Assembly (NCBI GenBank): GCA_022376465.1
Contig: JACDTU010000023.1
Coordinates: 124,001 to 188,000, forward strand
Length of the DNA: 64,000 nt
Direction: 5' to 3'
Source: Cubamyces lactineus
Taxonomy: Eukaryota > Basidiomycota > Agaricomycetes > Polyporales > Polyporaceae
The position numbers and the translations under genes were made by a program. The notes under the pieces were generated by a model that saw only the letters and a list, made by a program, of their open reading frames with translations, had not been told where the DNA came from and did no database searches. This document shows positions 31,463 to 41,114 of the stretch, piece after piece (the first letter of the stretch is position 1; every line of letters begins with the position of its first letter).

Positions 31463-33333
31463 AAACCCGTCTCGAAATCTGTAGCCCTGAGTGCGTTAAT
31501 AGAAATATTGTCCTCTTCGTCCTCGTCGTCCTCTTCGTCTGAGATTTCCTCAGACTCGTCCTCTAAGTCCTCGTCGGTAACCTGTCGTACCTTTCGACTA
31601 ACAGGTTTGCCGGGCTTCTTAGGTTTAGAAGGACAGTCTCTGGAAATATGTCCCGGCTTCCTGCACCGGAAACATAGTCCCTTGTCTTGCAGCTCCTGTC
31701 TCTCCTTGACAGAGAGCTTGTTAATATCGAGCGAGTCGTCCTCGATATTAACCGTCTTGACATTCTTCTTAGTCTTCAAGGTTTTGGCCTTGCGTCCTCT
31801 GCGATTAGCCAAAATCTTCTCCGTAAGGTGATAGCTATGGTCGATCTCCTTAGTCCTAGTCATCCACTCTTCAATGGTCGTTGGCGGAGGGTACGACATG
31901 GATATCTTCTTCAGTAAATATTCTGGAAGCGCATTCCTGTACAGGGCCAGTTGCGCTGCTGGGTCCAGAATTTTTCCCTTAAGAGCTAGATCCATGAACC
32001 TCGCATTGAACTCATCGACTGAAGAGTAGTCCTTGAGCTGTATCGTCGTGAGATTAACCATAGAGTCATCCACCTCGTCTACTGGGGCAAATGCGAGCAG
32101 GAAATTCCTCTTGAAGACCGGCCAAGAGTCAAATCCTCGATAGACTCCCGGTCTAATTTCCTCTTCAGCTCGCTGAATTGTGATGTCCTTCCAGTAGTTT
32201 ATATTGTCCCCTTCCATGAAGGATAGGGCCGTCGCCACCTTCGTGTAATCATTAACGAAGTCGTGGGGTCGCGCCGTGAACAACAGGAACAGTTGATTGA
32301 GGAAGGACCTGGTTTTGTCTCGGTCTCCGTTGAAGACCTCAGGGTCCTTGATCTTGCCCTTTCCGTGTCCTTGCGGCGCATTTCCTGGAGCTTCTTGCGG
32401 TTCCGGGTCTGGGTCTGGTCCTGGTGGTCCTCCTCCTGGGGAGTAGGGATCTGAAGGCTCAGGGTCAGGCCGACCTCCGGGCCTACCTGGTCCGCCTCCT
32501 CCTCCACCTCCAGAAGGATTGATAACTCCTCCAGAAATTGCCGTTGCCCGAGGGGCTGGTCCACTTGATAAAGACCCGTATCTTTCTCCTTCTGAGCCTT
32601 GCCCTTGCGGAGTGAACGCATATCTATGGGCTCCAGAAATGGACTCTCCTGTCGCTGTTCCCGACATGTACGATGGTACTGATTTTCGTACAAATTCTGG
32701 GGTTGCGCTGCGACCAGTATACTCCAATTCAGATTTAGTCTCCTCGACCTCTGTCTGAATATGCTCTTCTCTCGGTTCAGGTGTTTCTGCCTCGACCCGA
32801 GTGTCTTCTGTTTTCGGTGCAGGTATTACGACCTTAATCCGAATAGTTTCTTCGATTTTCGGTTCAGGTGCTTCGACCGTCGTCCGAAAAGTCTCGTCCT
32901 CCTTGTCCGAGTCCTCTACCTTAGGCGGTTCGGTCTCCTTTCCTTTCTCCTTGAAGGATGGACCTGATTCCTTAGGTGATTCGGATTCTTGAGGTTTTGG
33001 GGTTCCTACTCTTGAAGTCGGAAACGATCCTGACACAACTCTCGGACTATTAATCCGACCAGTAGCTTTTCCAGCAAGTAGTGGCTTCTTGACTAACGCG
33101 GGTTGTCGTCCGTGGGTGTTAGTAATATCCCGCTCTTGTGAAGAGTGTGTTAGGATTAAAGCCGATGCGTGCTTGACGTTTGGAACCTCCTTAGTGTTGT
33201 ACCGAAGTGGACACCTTTCGTTGGTGCAAAAATTCCACTTGTCTACGCTTTCTCGATAGTATACGTCCCGAGCTTTGTCGGAGTTGTAGAGATGATATAA
33301 CCTTGAACAACTATATGGTTCAGCTGAACTCAT
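31459..33333 (-). CDS. TE4 gag (624 aa)
   Basis: ATG at 33333 overlaps the ORF1 stop (ATGA). N-terminal block SRLYHLYNSDKARDVYYRES with CTNERCPLRY; acidic Glu/Pro repeats; Gly/Pro-rich linker near residues 260-320; capsid KIKDPEVFNGDRDKTRSFLN, ALSFMEGDNINYW and FNARFMDLALKG; basic stretch; CCHC knuckle CFRCRKPGHISRDC (about residue 565); acidic tail DEEDDEDEEDN. The stop TAG is preceded by the slippery sequence G GGT TTT (31462-31468). Structural protein that packages the element RNA. Confidence 0.92.
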   Translation of the reverse strand: MSSAEPYSCSRLYHLYNSDKARDVYYRESVDKWNFCTNERCPLRYNTKEVPNVKHASALILTHSSQERDITNTHGRQPALVKKPLLAGKATGRINSPRVVSGSFPTSRVGTPKPQESESPKESGPSFKEKGKETEPPKVEDSDKEDETFRTTVEAPEPKIEETIRIKVVIPAPKTEDTRVEAETPEPREEHIQTEVEETKSELEYTGRSATPEFVRKSVPSYMSGTATGESISGAHRYAFTPQGQGSEGERYGSLSSGPAPRATAISGGVINPSGGGGGGGPGRPGGRPDPEPSDPYSPGGGPPGPDPDPEPQEAPGNAPQGHGKGKIKDPEVFNGDRDKTRSFLNQLFLLFTARPHDFVNDYTKVATALSFMEGDNINYWKDITIQRAEEEIRPGVYRGFDSWPVFKRNFLLAFAPVDEVDDSMVNLTTIQLKDYSSVDEFNARFMDLALKGKILDPAAQLALYRNALPEYLLKKISMSYPPPTTIEEWMTRTKEIDHSYHLTEKILANRRGRKAKTLKTKKNVKTVNIEDDSLDINKLSVKERQELQDKGLCFRCRKPGHISRDCPSKPKKPGKPVSRKVRQVTDEDLEDESEEISDEEDDEDEEDNISINALRATDFETGF

Positions 33334-34184
33334 ACACGTTGTGCTTGTCGTAGGAAAGCCTGATGTAGTTCCCTAGCTCGGAGGCAACTACGAAATTTCC
33401 TAAGATTTTCTTCGAGGTCTATATCTGCGTAGTTCTCCGGATTGAGGACCTTTGCTCGCAGGTAGTCAATCTGGTTCTGAAGATATCCCGCAAAGTTCCG
33501 TACCCTCGTTGGAGGCGTAACAGCTTGTCTTGGAATAAATTCGAGTGTCTGGATGACCTGAGTTATGTATCGATGGGCTCGTTCGAGAGTCGCGTGATAT
33601 CTCCTCGTGAAGTCTTCCTGTCCTAGTACTTCCAAGTTATCTGCTATAACTCGAAGTGTATCGATCGCGTGCACCGGAAGCTGTGTTCTCCGATAGAATA
33701 TCCCTGCCGTTGAGGATGCTTCTTCAACACTAGTTTCTGGAGTCGATCGATCCGAACTATCCGTTCCTGGACTCGCTCGGGTTGGAATGGGTACGCCTAT
33801 TGCTACTCCTGATTCCGCCTGAATGGCCAGAGAATTCCTATATTCTCTCCACTCTTGTGTTCGCTGAAACGCGGGTTCGTGGTCCGATACTCGAGTGCTC
33901 TGACCCGACGATATTGAACCGGTACTTTCTACGTAAGGGATTGTCGAGCTAAAACCTCTTATCAAGGGGAATGGGGATCCTCTTGGCGAACTTGGGAGAG
34001 CAACTATATTCTCCGGGATCGCGAGTGGTGGTAGCCTCGGCAGTGTTTTGTTCCTTCCGTCTAGTACCCCGGGTGATTGTCGCAATGGGGGTTGTGTAGT
34101 TCCCTCCGTATTGACTATTGTCTCTCTGTACGTTACGAGCAAGAGAGGGTTCTGATGCGTTTCGTAGTCGTTGTCTTCCGACGT
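33330..34184 (-). CDS. TE4 ORF1: ~285-codon ORF with no AUG and no methionine
   Basis: Open from just after TAG at 34191-34193 to TGA at 33330-33332. The nominal start is the conserved ACG at 34184; the true start is unknown. No ATG occurs on this strand between 34441 (TATA) and the gag ATG at 33333, whereas the opposite strand has about 13. Protein: Pro-rich first part (LPRLPPLAIPENIVALPSSP, RASPGTDSSDRSTPETS), then helices (HAIDTLRVIADNLEVLGQED, NQIDYLRAKVLNPENYADID) ending RARELHQAFLRQAQRV. Gap-free ~70% identity to TE2/TE5 ORF1. No known domain. It could be an N-terminal capsid-related or accessory protein made from a near-cognate start. Confidence 0.7.
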   Translation of the reverse strand, partial: TSEDNDYETHQNPLLLVTYRETIVNTEGTTQPPLRQSPGVLDGRNKTLPRLPPLAIPENIVALPSSPRGSPFPLIRGFSSTIPYVESTGSISSGQSTRVSDHEPAFQRTQEWREYRNSLAIQAESGVAIGVPIPTRASPGTDSSDRSTPETSVEEASSTAGIFYRRTQLPVHAIDTLRVIADNLEVLGQEDFTRRYHATLERAHRYITQVIQTLEFIPRQAVTPPTRVRNFAGYLQNQIDYLRAKVLNPENYADIDLEENLRKFRSCLRARELHQAFLRQAQRV

Positions 34185-34217
34185 AGGCCTCTACACTTTT
34201 AACAAGTGGAGGGTTAA

Positions 34218-34229
34218 AGCTTTCAGTCT
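34218..34229 (-). promoter_or_regulatory. Putative self-priming primer-binding site of TE4
   Basis: Minus strand AGACTGAAAGCT, 2 nt after the LTR end. It is fully complementary to the LTR motif at 34398-34409 at the predicted RNA 5' end. The same pair is conserved in TE2 and TE5 (38389-38400 with 38209-38220). Confidence 0.75.
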
Positions 34230-34231
34230 AA

Positions 34232-34773
34232 TGTTACGCTTTCGAGCGTGACTCTTAAACTATCAAGCCTTAAGACGTCAATGAATAGAGAGCTTGTATC
34301 TATTCAGCTACTAGCCCTAGCTTGTCGAAGATAAGCGCGTAGTAGTATTTGCAGTTGAAAGCGAGTTAACGAGCAACCAAAGTCGTATTTCGCGAAGAGA
34401 CTGAAAGCTGAGGGTCGCTCTATGGCGTCGCCTCTTATATACATGTATGCAGGCCTGTAGACGGAATGTTCTAGCGTGTACATGGACTTTCTGGTGCGTA
34501 GTAGTCAGTGCTAGTTGAACCTAGTAACACTGTGGCAGTGCTGCTGTGGACTGTGCAGAAGCGCCTGTGCACTGCGCGGAAGTAACTGTGCACTGTGCAG
34601 CAGTAACTGTGCATAGAAAGTCCTAGAGAGTCCTAGATAATACGAGACCATTCCTGTCTTTAAGAACCGTAGCTAGAATCCTAGAGTCCGCCATATTCAT
34701 ATAGTACAGAGACGGAAGTAGAGACCATACCAAATCGTACAGTTCGTAAGACGCCTATCGTACATTTGTAACA
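34232..34773 (-). repeat. TE4 5' LTR (542 bp)
   Basis: Minus strand TGTTACAAATGTACG...GAAAGCGTAACA. TATA box TATATAAG at 34434-34441. The 12-mer AGCTTTCAGTCT at 34398-34409 sits about 30 bp downstream, at the expected RNA start. Confidence 0.95.
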
Positions 34774-34778
34774 ACGGT

Positions 34779-36140
34779 TGGTACTCAATGCACATCCAGT
34801 AGGGAGTCAGTGCTAGTTGCGCTGGCTCCTTATAGGACTTCGGACCTCAGACATCGTAGGTAGAACTTTTGTAGTCCGAGTGCGGAGTTGAATGAAAAAA
34901 GCAGGGGTGAGAAAACACTGGTGTGACTCGACTCTTGAGGCAACCTAGCTAGAGGTCCGGGCTTGTCCAGATAAGCTGCGTGGAAGTCCGAGACTAGCTC
35001 CTGGGCATGTCCGAGCTCCATGGCTAGAATCCACGAAGTTTCTTCATCCGTACCTTCATAGCCTGCCCATCGGACTAGGTACAGGAGTTGGCAACTCTGA
35101 CGCCAGCAGTCAATCTTGGAGTTGAGGATCTCCGAAATCTCGTACTCCGGTTCTCCGTCCACCAGGATCAGAGGTGGTGGAGTTTGGACATGGCCAGGGA
35201 TGGTGTTCGGAGTTGCAGGCTCAAGTTGCGAGACGTGGAAAACGGGGTGTACCGCGCGCATAGAGTCCGGTAGTCGGAGGGTGAAGGAGTGAGTTCTGAC
35301 CTGCGCGATGATAGTGAACGGACCTAAGAACTTCTCGGACAACTTTTTGGAAGGGCGTGTAGTCCGGATGTGCTGAGCTCGGACATAGGCCTGATCTCCG
35401 ACCTTGAAGTCCGGCGCCAGAAGATGGTGCTTGTCCGCCTGTATCTGGCCTGGGTTTTGGAGATCTGCTGTCGGAGTTGGGTGTGGAGTTCATTGAGGTC
35501 GACAGCGTAGTCGCGAGCTCGAGCGGAGGTGAGGTCCCATTCGGGGTAGATGGAGATGGCGGGGTTGTAGCCTTTGTTCGCGAAGAACGGGGATATGCCG
35601 GTAGTTGCGGACGGGGCATTGTTGTACGCGAACTCTGCCAAAGGAAGGAGTTGGGACCAGTTGTCCTGCTGGTAGTTCGAGTAGATCCGGAGGTACTGCT
35701 CGAGGGTCTGGTTGACCCGGTCGGTTTGACCGTCACCTTCCGGGTGGTAACCGGAGGTGAAGTGAAGGCACATATCGAGGGCCTTACCGAGGGAGCGGAA
35801 GAAGTGCGAGATGAACTCCGAACCCCAGTCGGAGGTAACCTGCAAGGGAACTCCGTGCTTGGAGAACACATGGAGTACGAACAAATCTGCTAGCTCCGAG
35901 GCTGTAAGCGTGTCGTGGGTAGGGATGAATATACCTTGCTTAGTGAGCCTGTCGACTACCACCAAGATCACAGTGTAGCTGGCAGAGTTCGGGAGTTGCT
36001 CGATGAGGTCCATGGAGATGGAGTTCCAGGGTCACTCGGGGATCGGAAGTTGCTCCAAAGTACCGTAGGGGAGATGCCGGGGGACTTTAGCTCGCACACA
36101 GGTAGTACAGGACTTACAGTAGTCCCAGACGAAGAGTCGG
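34779..36140 (-). pseudogene. Integrase/chromodomain relic of the TE3 family
   Basis: The minus strand runs from a truncated integrase (MDLIEQLPNSASYTVILVVV, TSDWGSE where TE3 has TSDRGSE, EGDGQTDRVNQ) to the chromodomain (EYEISEILNSKI, YLVRWAGYEGTDEETSW). A small deletion after QISKTQARY shifts the frame. It closely follows TE3 pol, with substitutions. Cut at 36140 by the LTR at 36141. Its 3' end lies at the TE4 target site. Confidence 0.85.
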
Positions 36141-36559
36141 TGTTACGACGAGCCTAGATCGGTCACAGCGAGCGACGTCCCAGGGATCGGACCAGAGATC
36201 TCCAGCAGTTTGAGTCAAGTAGAGGTTCAGAGGAATAGGCAATGGATAACCAGGTCGAGCTGAGGATCCTGAGTGGATCCTCTGGTCTTATATACAGGAA
36301 GGGAGACTTGGATACGTCAGCGCCATGTAGGCGCCACGTACCGTGAGAGTGCAGTATAACTATGTAGAGTCAGGGCTAGGAATACAGATGATGTGGCGAT
36401 GACGTGGCAGAACGGGATAGGCTAGGAATACAACAGCCATGGGGTCCGGTGGGAAAGAGGATGACGTGGCATGGGAAAGGATGACGTGGCATAACAGGAG
36501 CATGAGGGAGAGGGAGAAAAAGGAAACTGTGTGACCAGGATGTACTGAGCATCGTAACA
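36141..36559 (-). repeat. LTR of a third LTR-element family (419 bp) with flanking polypurine tract
   Basis: Minus strand TGTTACGATGCTCAG...CTCGTCGTAACA. It carries repeated ATGCCACGTCATCC words and TATA box TATATAAGACC. The adjacent AAAGGAGGTAA on the minus strand is a polypurine tract, so this is a 3' LTR. Flanking 5-mers do not match, as expected for one end of a truncated element. Confidence 0.8.
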
Positions 36560-36805
36560 TTACCTCCTTTGTATGCCTCAATGCTGTTCCATCAGCGGAA
36601 TATCCTGATCAGCTCGTAAACTGCTCGTCCATATCTTCAGGGCACAGGGGGCATTCCCATGGGTGATGGCCGGGAGCCATTGCGCGACACCAGACACATC
36701 GCCAGTCTCAGCACCACAGGTACTCGTGATCGGGCGACCCACAGACTAGGCAGCTGCGGCACCATCTGTTGTACCCGAATATTGTAACAAACCAGTAATC
36801 AGCCA
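36560..36805 (-). mobile_element. Internal remnant upstream of the 36141 LTR
   Basis: About 245 bp between the LTR and a TGTAACA word at 36783-36789. A short peptide with paired cysteines (ECPLCPEDMDEQF) reads on the minus strand; no complete domain. Confidence 0.35.
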
Positions 36806-37856
36806 TGACGCCATTACAGTACAAACTGTTTGCGCTCGTGACATGTTACGAAGCTCCGAGCAAAGGCCCGGTAGCTGCCTTATTAGGCAAGCCAGGCCGG
36901 AGAGAGCTGTTATAAGCTCTCCGGCCTTATCTCCTTACTGATAAGGCTTCCTCCACATCTTATTAGTGCTTCCCACTGCCCCGCCACCCCCGCCCACTGG
37001 CGCTTTTTTCTCCTCCCGCCACTACCACATTTGGCAGCGCCCTCTGCTTGCCCTCTACACTGGCTCACTTGGCACCCCCACCCTGGGCTCAATTCTGCTC
37101 CAATTTGCGCGCAAATAGGCGCGTTATAACCGCGTTTTCAGCGCCTGTTGGACAATCTAACCTGAGTAATGAAAGATATGTTACTGATTACTCTACAGTA
37201 GCTGGAGATTTGGGCGCTAGGCGACAGAGAATGACTGATATCTTGGTTGTTTTCTGTGCCTCGTAAAACATTTTATATCCCCACGTCCGTCTCGTCAGGG
37301 GCTCTCGAATGAGCCCCTGACGAGAGGGAACGGCCCAGTATTGGGCGAGATACGTGATGTCCTCTCCAAATAGGAGAGGACCTCACCATATCTCACATAT
37401 CTCACCCAGGACTCGGTGGATACGCACGGTTCTGGGCTAATATTAACCATAGCTACATCTACTACACAGGAAATATAGCGCCACAAGGGATGTGCACAAG
37501 ATACAGGGCAGGGGAGGCAGGGCATGGCTCAGCCACACCCCACCTTCTTTGCCCTGTATCTCGACCGTTTCGCAACGCCTCGCTACGGTTTTGACATCCC
37601 CGCAAAGCCCTTATAAAGGGCTTTCTAAAGCGCTCTTGACAAGAGGGAATGGGCCACAGGGAGTCGAGCTGCGCCATGGTCTCCTGGAGGGCCAGGCCAG
37701 CTTGGCTCCCTAGGCTCATAACTCGCTCAATTTTCGTCTTTTCCGTGTCAAAAAGGGATTGATTGATAGCTGATTGTTTTTACAGTATACAGAATCTATT
37801 TGCGCGTCCAGAAAGGCGTCGATGCAGTGTAGGGAAGAGGGATTAGTGGCTCAGCT
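36806..37856. repeat. Hairpin-rich noncoding stretch
   Basis: No gene. At least five strong hairpins: 37290-37304/37311-37325 (15-bp perfect stem, 6-nt loop), 37359-37367/37373-37381 (9 bp), 37499-37510/37550-37561 (12 bp), 37604-37612/37616-37624 (9 bp) and one at 36895-36926. It could be a foldback transposon fragment or a structured RNA; not identified. Confidence 0.6.
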
Positions 37857-38386
37857 TGTTACGAATGTACGATAGGCTGTTTAGGAACGTTACGATTAGT
37901 TATGGATTTGTGCTACATTCTCTGTACGATACAGATATGGCGAGCCTTGGGATTGTAGCTACGGTTCTTTAGGACAGGAACGTTCTCGTCTCAGCTAGGA
38001 CTTTCTAGCACTTACTCTATACTTACCATATAGGGGTGCACAGTCGCTTCTGCGCAGCCGCCCGCAGTGCACAGCAGCACTGCCACAGTGGTACTAGGTT
38101 CATCTAGCGCTGACTACGACGTACCAGAAAGTCCTTGAATACGCTAGAACATTCCTCTCTTGGGTCTCTGTACATGTATATAAGAGGCGACGCCACAGAG
38201 CGACCCTCAGCTTTCAGTCTCTTCGCGAAATACGAACTCAGATTGCTCGTTAACTCGCTTTCACTGAACAAATTACTACACGCTTATCTTCGACAAGCTA
38301 GGGCTAGTAATCGAATAGATACAAGCTCTCTATTCATTGATGTCTTAAGGCTTGATAGTTTAAGAGTCACGCTCGAAAGCGTAACA
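37857..38386 (+). repeat. TE5 5' LTR (530 bp)
   Basis: TGTTACGAATGTACG...GAAAGCGTAACA. TATA box TATATAAG near 38176-38183. AGCTTTCAGTCT at 38209-38220 pairs with 38389-38400. Confidence 0.92.
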
Positions 38387-38431
38387 TTAGACTGAAAGCT
38401 TTACCCCTCCACTTCTTAAAGTGCAGAGGTG

Positions 38432-39286
38432 ACGTTGGAAGACATCGAATATTGGACGCGGAAAATATCTTCTTTGCTCGAACACATAGGAAGACGGATA
38501 GTCAAGACGGTGGGAACAATATATCCCCTCTCTCGACCATCAACTAGGGTACTAGACGAAAGGAATAAAAGACTACCGACTCTACCACCACTCGAAATCC
38601 CGGAGAGTATTATTGCTCTTCCACATTCGCCAAGAGGATCCCCATTCCCCTTGGAGAGAGGTTTTAGGTCGGTTATTCCTGTCGCAGAAAGTACTAGTAC
38701 GATCTCGTCGAGTTACGACACTCGAGAATCGGACGAAGAACCCGCGTATCAAAGGACAGACGAGTGGAGAGAATATAGGAATTCTCTGGCCATTCAATCG
38801 GAATTCGAGGTAGCGAAAGGCGTACCCATTCCAGGAAGGGCGAGTCCAGGAACAGATAGCTCTTATCAATCAACTCCAGGAACAAGTGTTGAAGAAACAT
38901 CCTCAACAGAAGGAGTATTCTATCGAAGGACACAAGTTCCGGTGCACGCGATTGACACACTTCAGGTGATTGCAAACAATCTCGAAGTGTTGGGACAGGA
39001 AGACTTCACGGGAAGATATCACGAGGCTCTCGAATGGGCACATCGATACATTTCTCAAGTCATCCAGACACTTGAATTAATCCCAAGAGAAGTTGCTACA
39101 CCTCCAAAGAGGGTACATAACTTTGCGGATTTTCTTCAAGATCAGATTGATTACCTGCGAGCAAAGGCAATCAATCCAGAGAATTACGCGGATATAGACC
39201 TTGAATATAATCTAGGGAAACTGCGTAGTTGCCTCCGAGCTAGGGAACTACATTAAGCTTTCCTTCGAGAAGTACAACGTGTATGA
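38432..39286 (+). pseudogene. TE5 ORF1 (AUG-less type), one stop
   Basis: Nearly identical to TE2 ORF1 but CAA has become TAA at 39254-39256, 30 nt before the ATGA overlap with gag. Two extra ATGs in the leader/ORF1 (38340 and about 39033) stand where relatives have ACG, so both are CpG transitions rather than original starts. Confidence 0.75.
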
Positions 39287-41114
39287 GTTCATCCGAAACA
39301 TACAGTTGTTCACGTCTATATCATCTCTACGACTCCGACAAAGTTCGGGACATTTACTATCGGGAATCAGTAGAGAAGTGGTCTAATTGCACACACGCAC
39401 GGTGCCCACTTCGATACAATACCAAGGAGGTCCCAAACATCGCACACTCCCCAGCTCTTATTAAAACCAAGGTCTCTCAGGAGAAGGAAATTAAGAAGAG
39501 TCACGGACAACAACCCGCTCTAGTAAAGAATCCTCTACCAGCAGGAAGTACTAGTCGGATTATTAGTCCAAGAGTAGTGTCAGGATCGTTTCCGACTTCA
39601 AGAGTAGGAACCCCAAGACTACAAGAGTCTGAATCACCCAGGGAACTCGATCCACCTTTACAAGAGAAAGGGCGAGAGATTGAACCGCCTGAGAAGAAGG
39701 ATTCGGACTTTGAAGAAGACAATTTTCAGACGACGGTCGAAGTACCTCATCTAGAGGAAGAAGAAACTATTCAGACAAAGGTAGAAGTACCTGAACCGAA
39801 GGCAGAAGAAGAATCAAGTCGTAGTACGACCCCAGAATTTATACGAAAGTCAGTACCATCGTATATGTCTGGAACAATTACGGCGACAGGGGAATCCATT
39901 TCTGGAGCCCATAGATATGCCTTCACTCCGAGGACTACTTTCGGAGGAGGGACATTTGGGTCTTCATCCAGTGGACCGGCCCCAAGGGCGACATCATTCT
40001 TTGGAGGAATGGTTAATCCTTCTGGAGGCAGAGGAGGAGGCGGACCCAGTAGGCCTGGAGGTAGACCTGACCCTGAACCTTCAGATGGAGGAGGACCACA
40101 AATCCTTATCCACCAGGAGGAGGAGGACCACCGGGACAAGGTCCAGACCCTGATCCGCCTGGACAACCAGGAAATCCCCAAGGGAATAATATGCCGCAGG
40201 AACAGAGACAAGGAAAAGGCAAGATCAAGGACCCAGAGGTCTTTACTGGAGACCAGAACAAAACTAGGTCCTTCCTCAATCAATTGTTCCTTCTGTTCAC
40301 GGCAAGACCCCACGACTTCGTCAATGACTACACGAAGGTGGCGACGGCCTTATCCTTTATGGAAGGGGATAATATCAACTACTGGAAGGATATTACTATC
40401 CAGCGAGCTGAAGAAGAAATTAGGCCAGGAGAGTTCCGAGGATTCGACTCTTGGGCGGTCTTCAAGAGAAATTTCCTACTTGCTTTCGCTCCAGTGGACG
40501 AGGTCGACGACTCTATGGTCAATCTCACAACGATTCAACTCAAAGACTACTCTTCAGTCAATGAGTTCAATGCGCGATTTATGGATCTGGCCCTCAAAGG
40601 AAATATTCTGGACTCGGCAGCGCAACTCGCTCTCTACAGAAATGCGCTTCCAGAATATTTGTTGAGGAAGATTTCCATGTCATATCCTCCACCAACGAAC
40701 ATCAAGGAGTGGATGACTCGAGCAAAGGAGATCGACCATAGCTACCATCTTACGGAGAAAATTTTGGCCAATCGCAAAGGAAGAAAGGCTAAAACTTCGA
40801 AGACGAAGAAGAATGTCAAGACGGTTAATGTTGAGGACGATGCACTCGACATTAACAAACTCTCTGTCAAGGAAAGACAGGAGTTGCAGGACAAGGGATT
40901 ATGTTTCCGGTGCAGGAAGCCAGGACATATTTCTAGGGACTGTCCTTCCAAACCCAAGAAACCTGGTAAACCTGTTAGTCGGAAGGTACAACAGGTTACA
41001 GAGGAGGATTTGGAGGACGAGACTGAGGAAGTCTCAGACGAAGAAAGTGACGATGAAGAGGACAATATTTCTCTTAATGCACTCAGAGCTACAGATTTCG
41101 AGACGGGTTTTTAG
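39283..41114 (+). pseudogene. TE5 gag, one frameshift
   Basis: Same domain order as TE4 gag. One base is lost near 40099 in the Gly/Pro linker (ACCACAAATCC against ACCACAAAGTCC in TE2). The original frame is readable again from 40191 through capsid and the CCHC knuckle to TAG at 41112. The slippery heptamer GGGTTTT (41105-41111) is intact. Confidence 0.88.

Larger units (their letters stand above)
25874..34773 (-). mobile_element. TE4: complete Ty3/gypsy chromovirus, 8,900 bp, apparently young
   Basis: Two 542-bp LTRs (25874-26415 and 34232-34773) are identical on base-by-base reading. They are flanked by the 5-bp duplication ACGGT (25869-25873 and 34774-34778). Self-priming site, AUG-less ORF1, gag, pol by -1 frameshift, a 430-aa extra ORF and a polypurine tract are all present and unbroken. 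By general knowledge of LTR elements, identical LTRs indicate insertion too recent for substitutions to accumulate. Confidence 0.95.
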
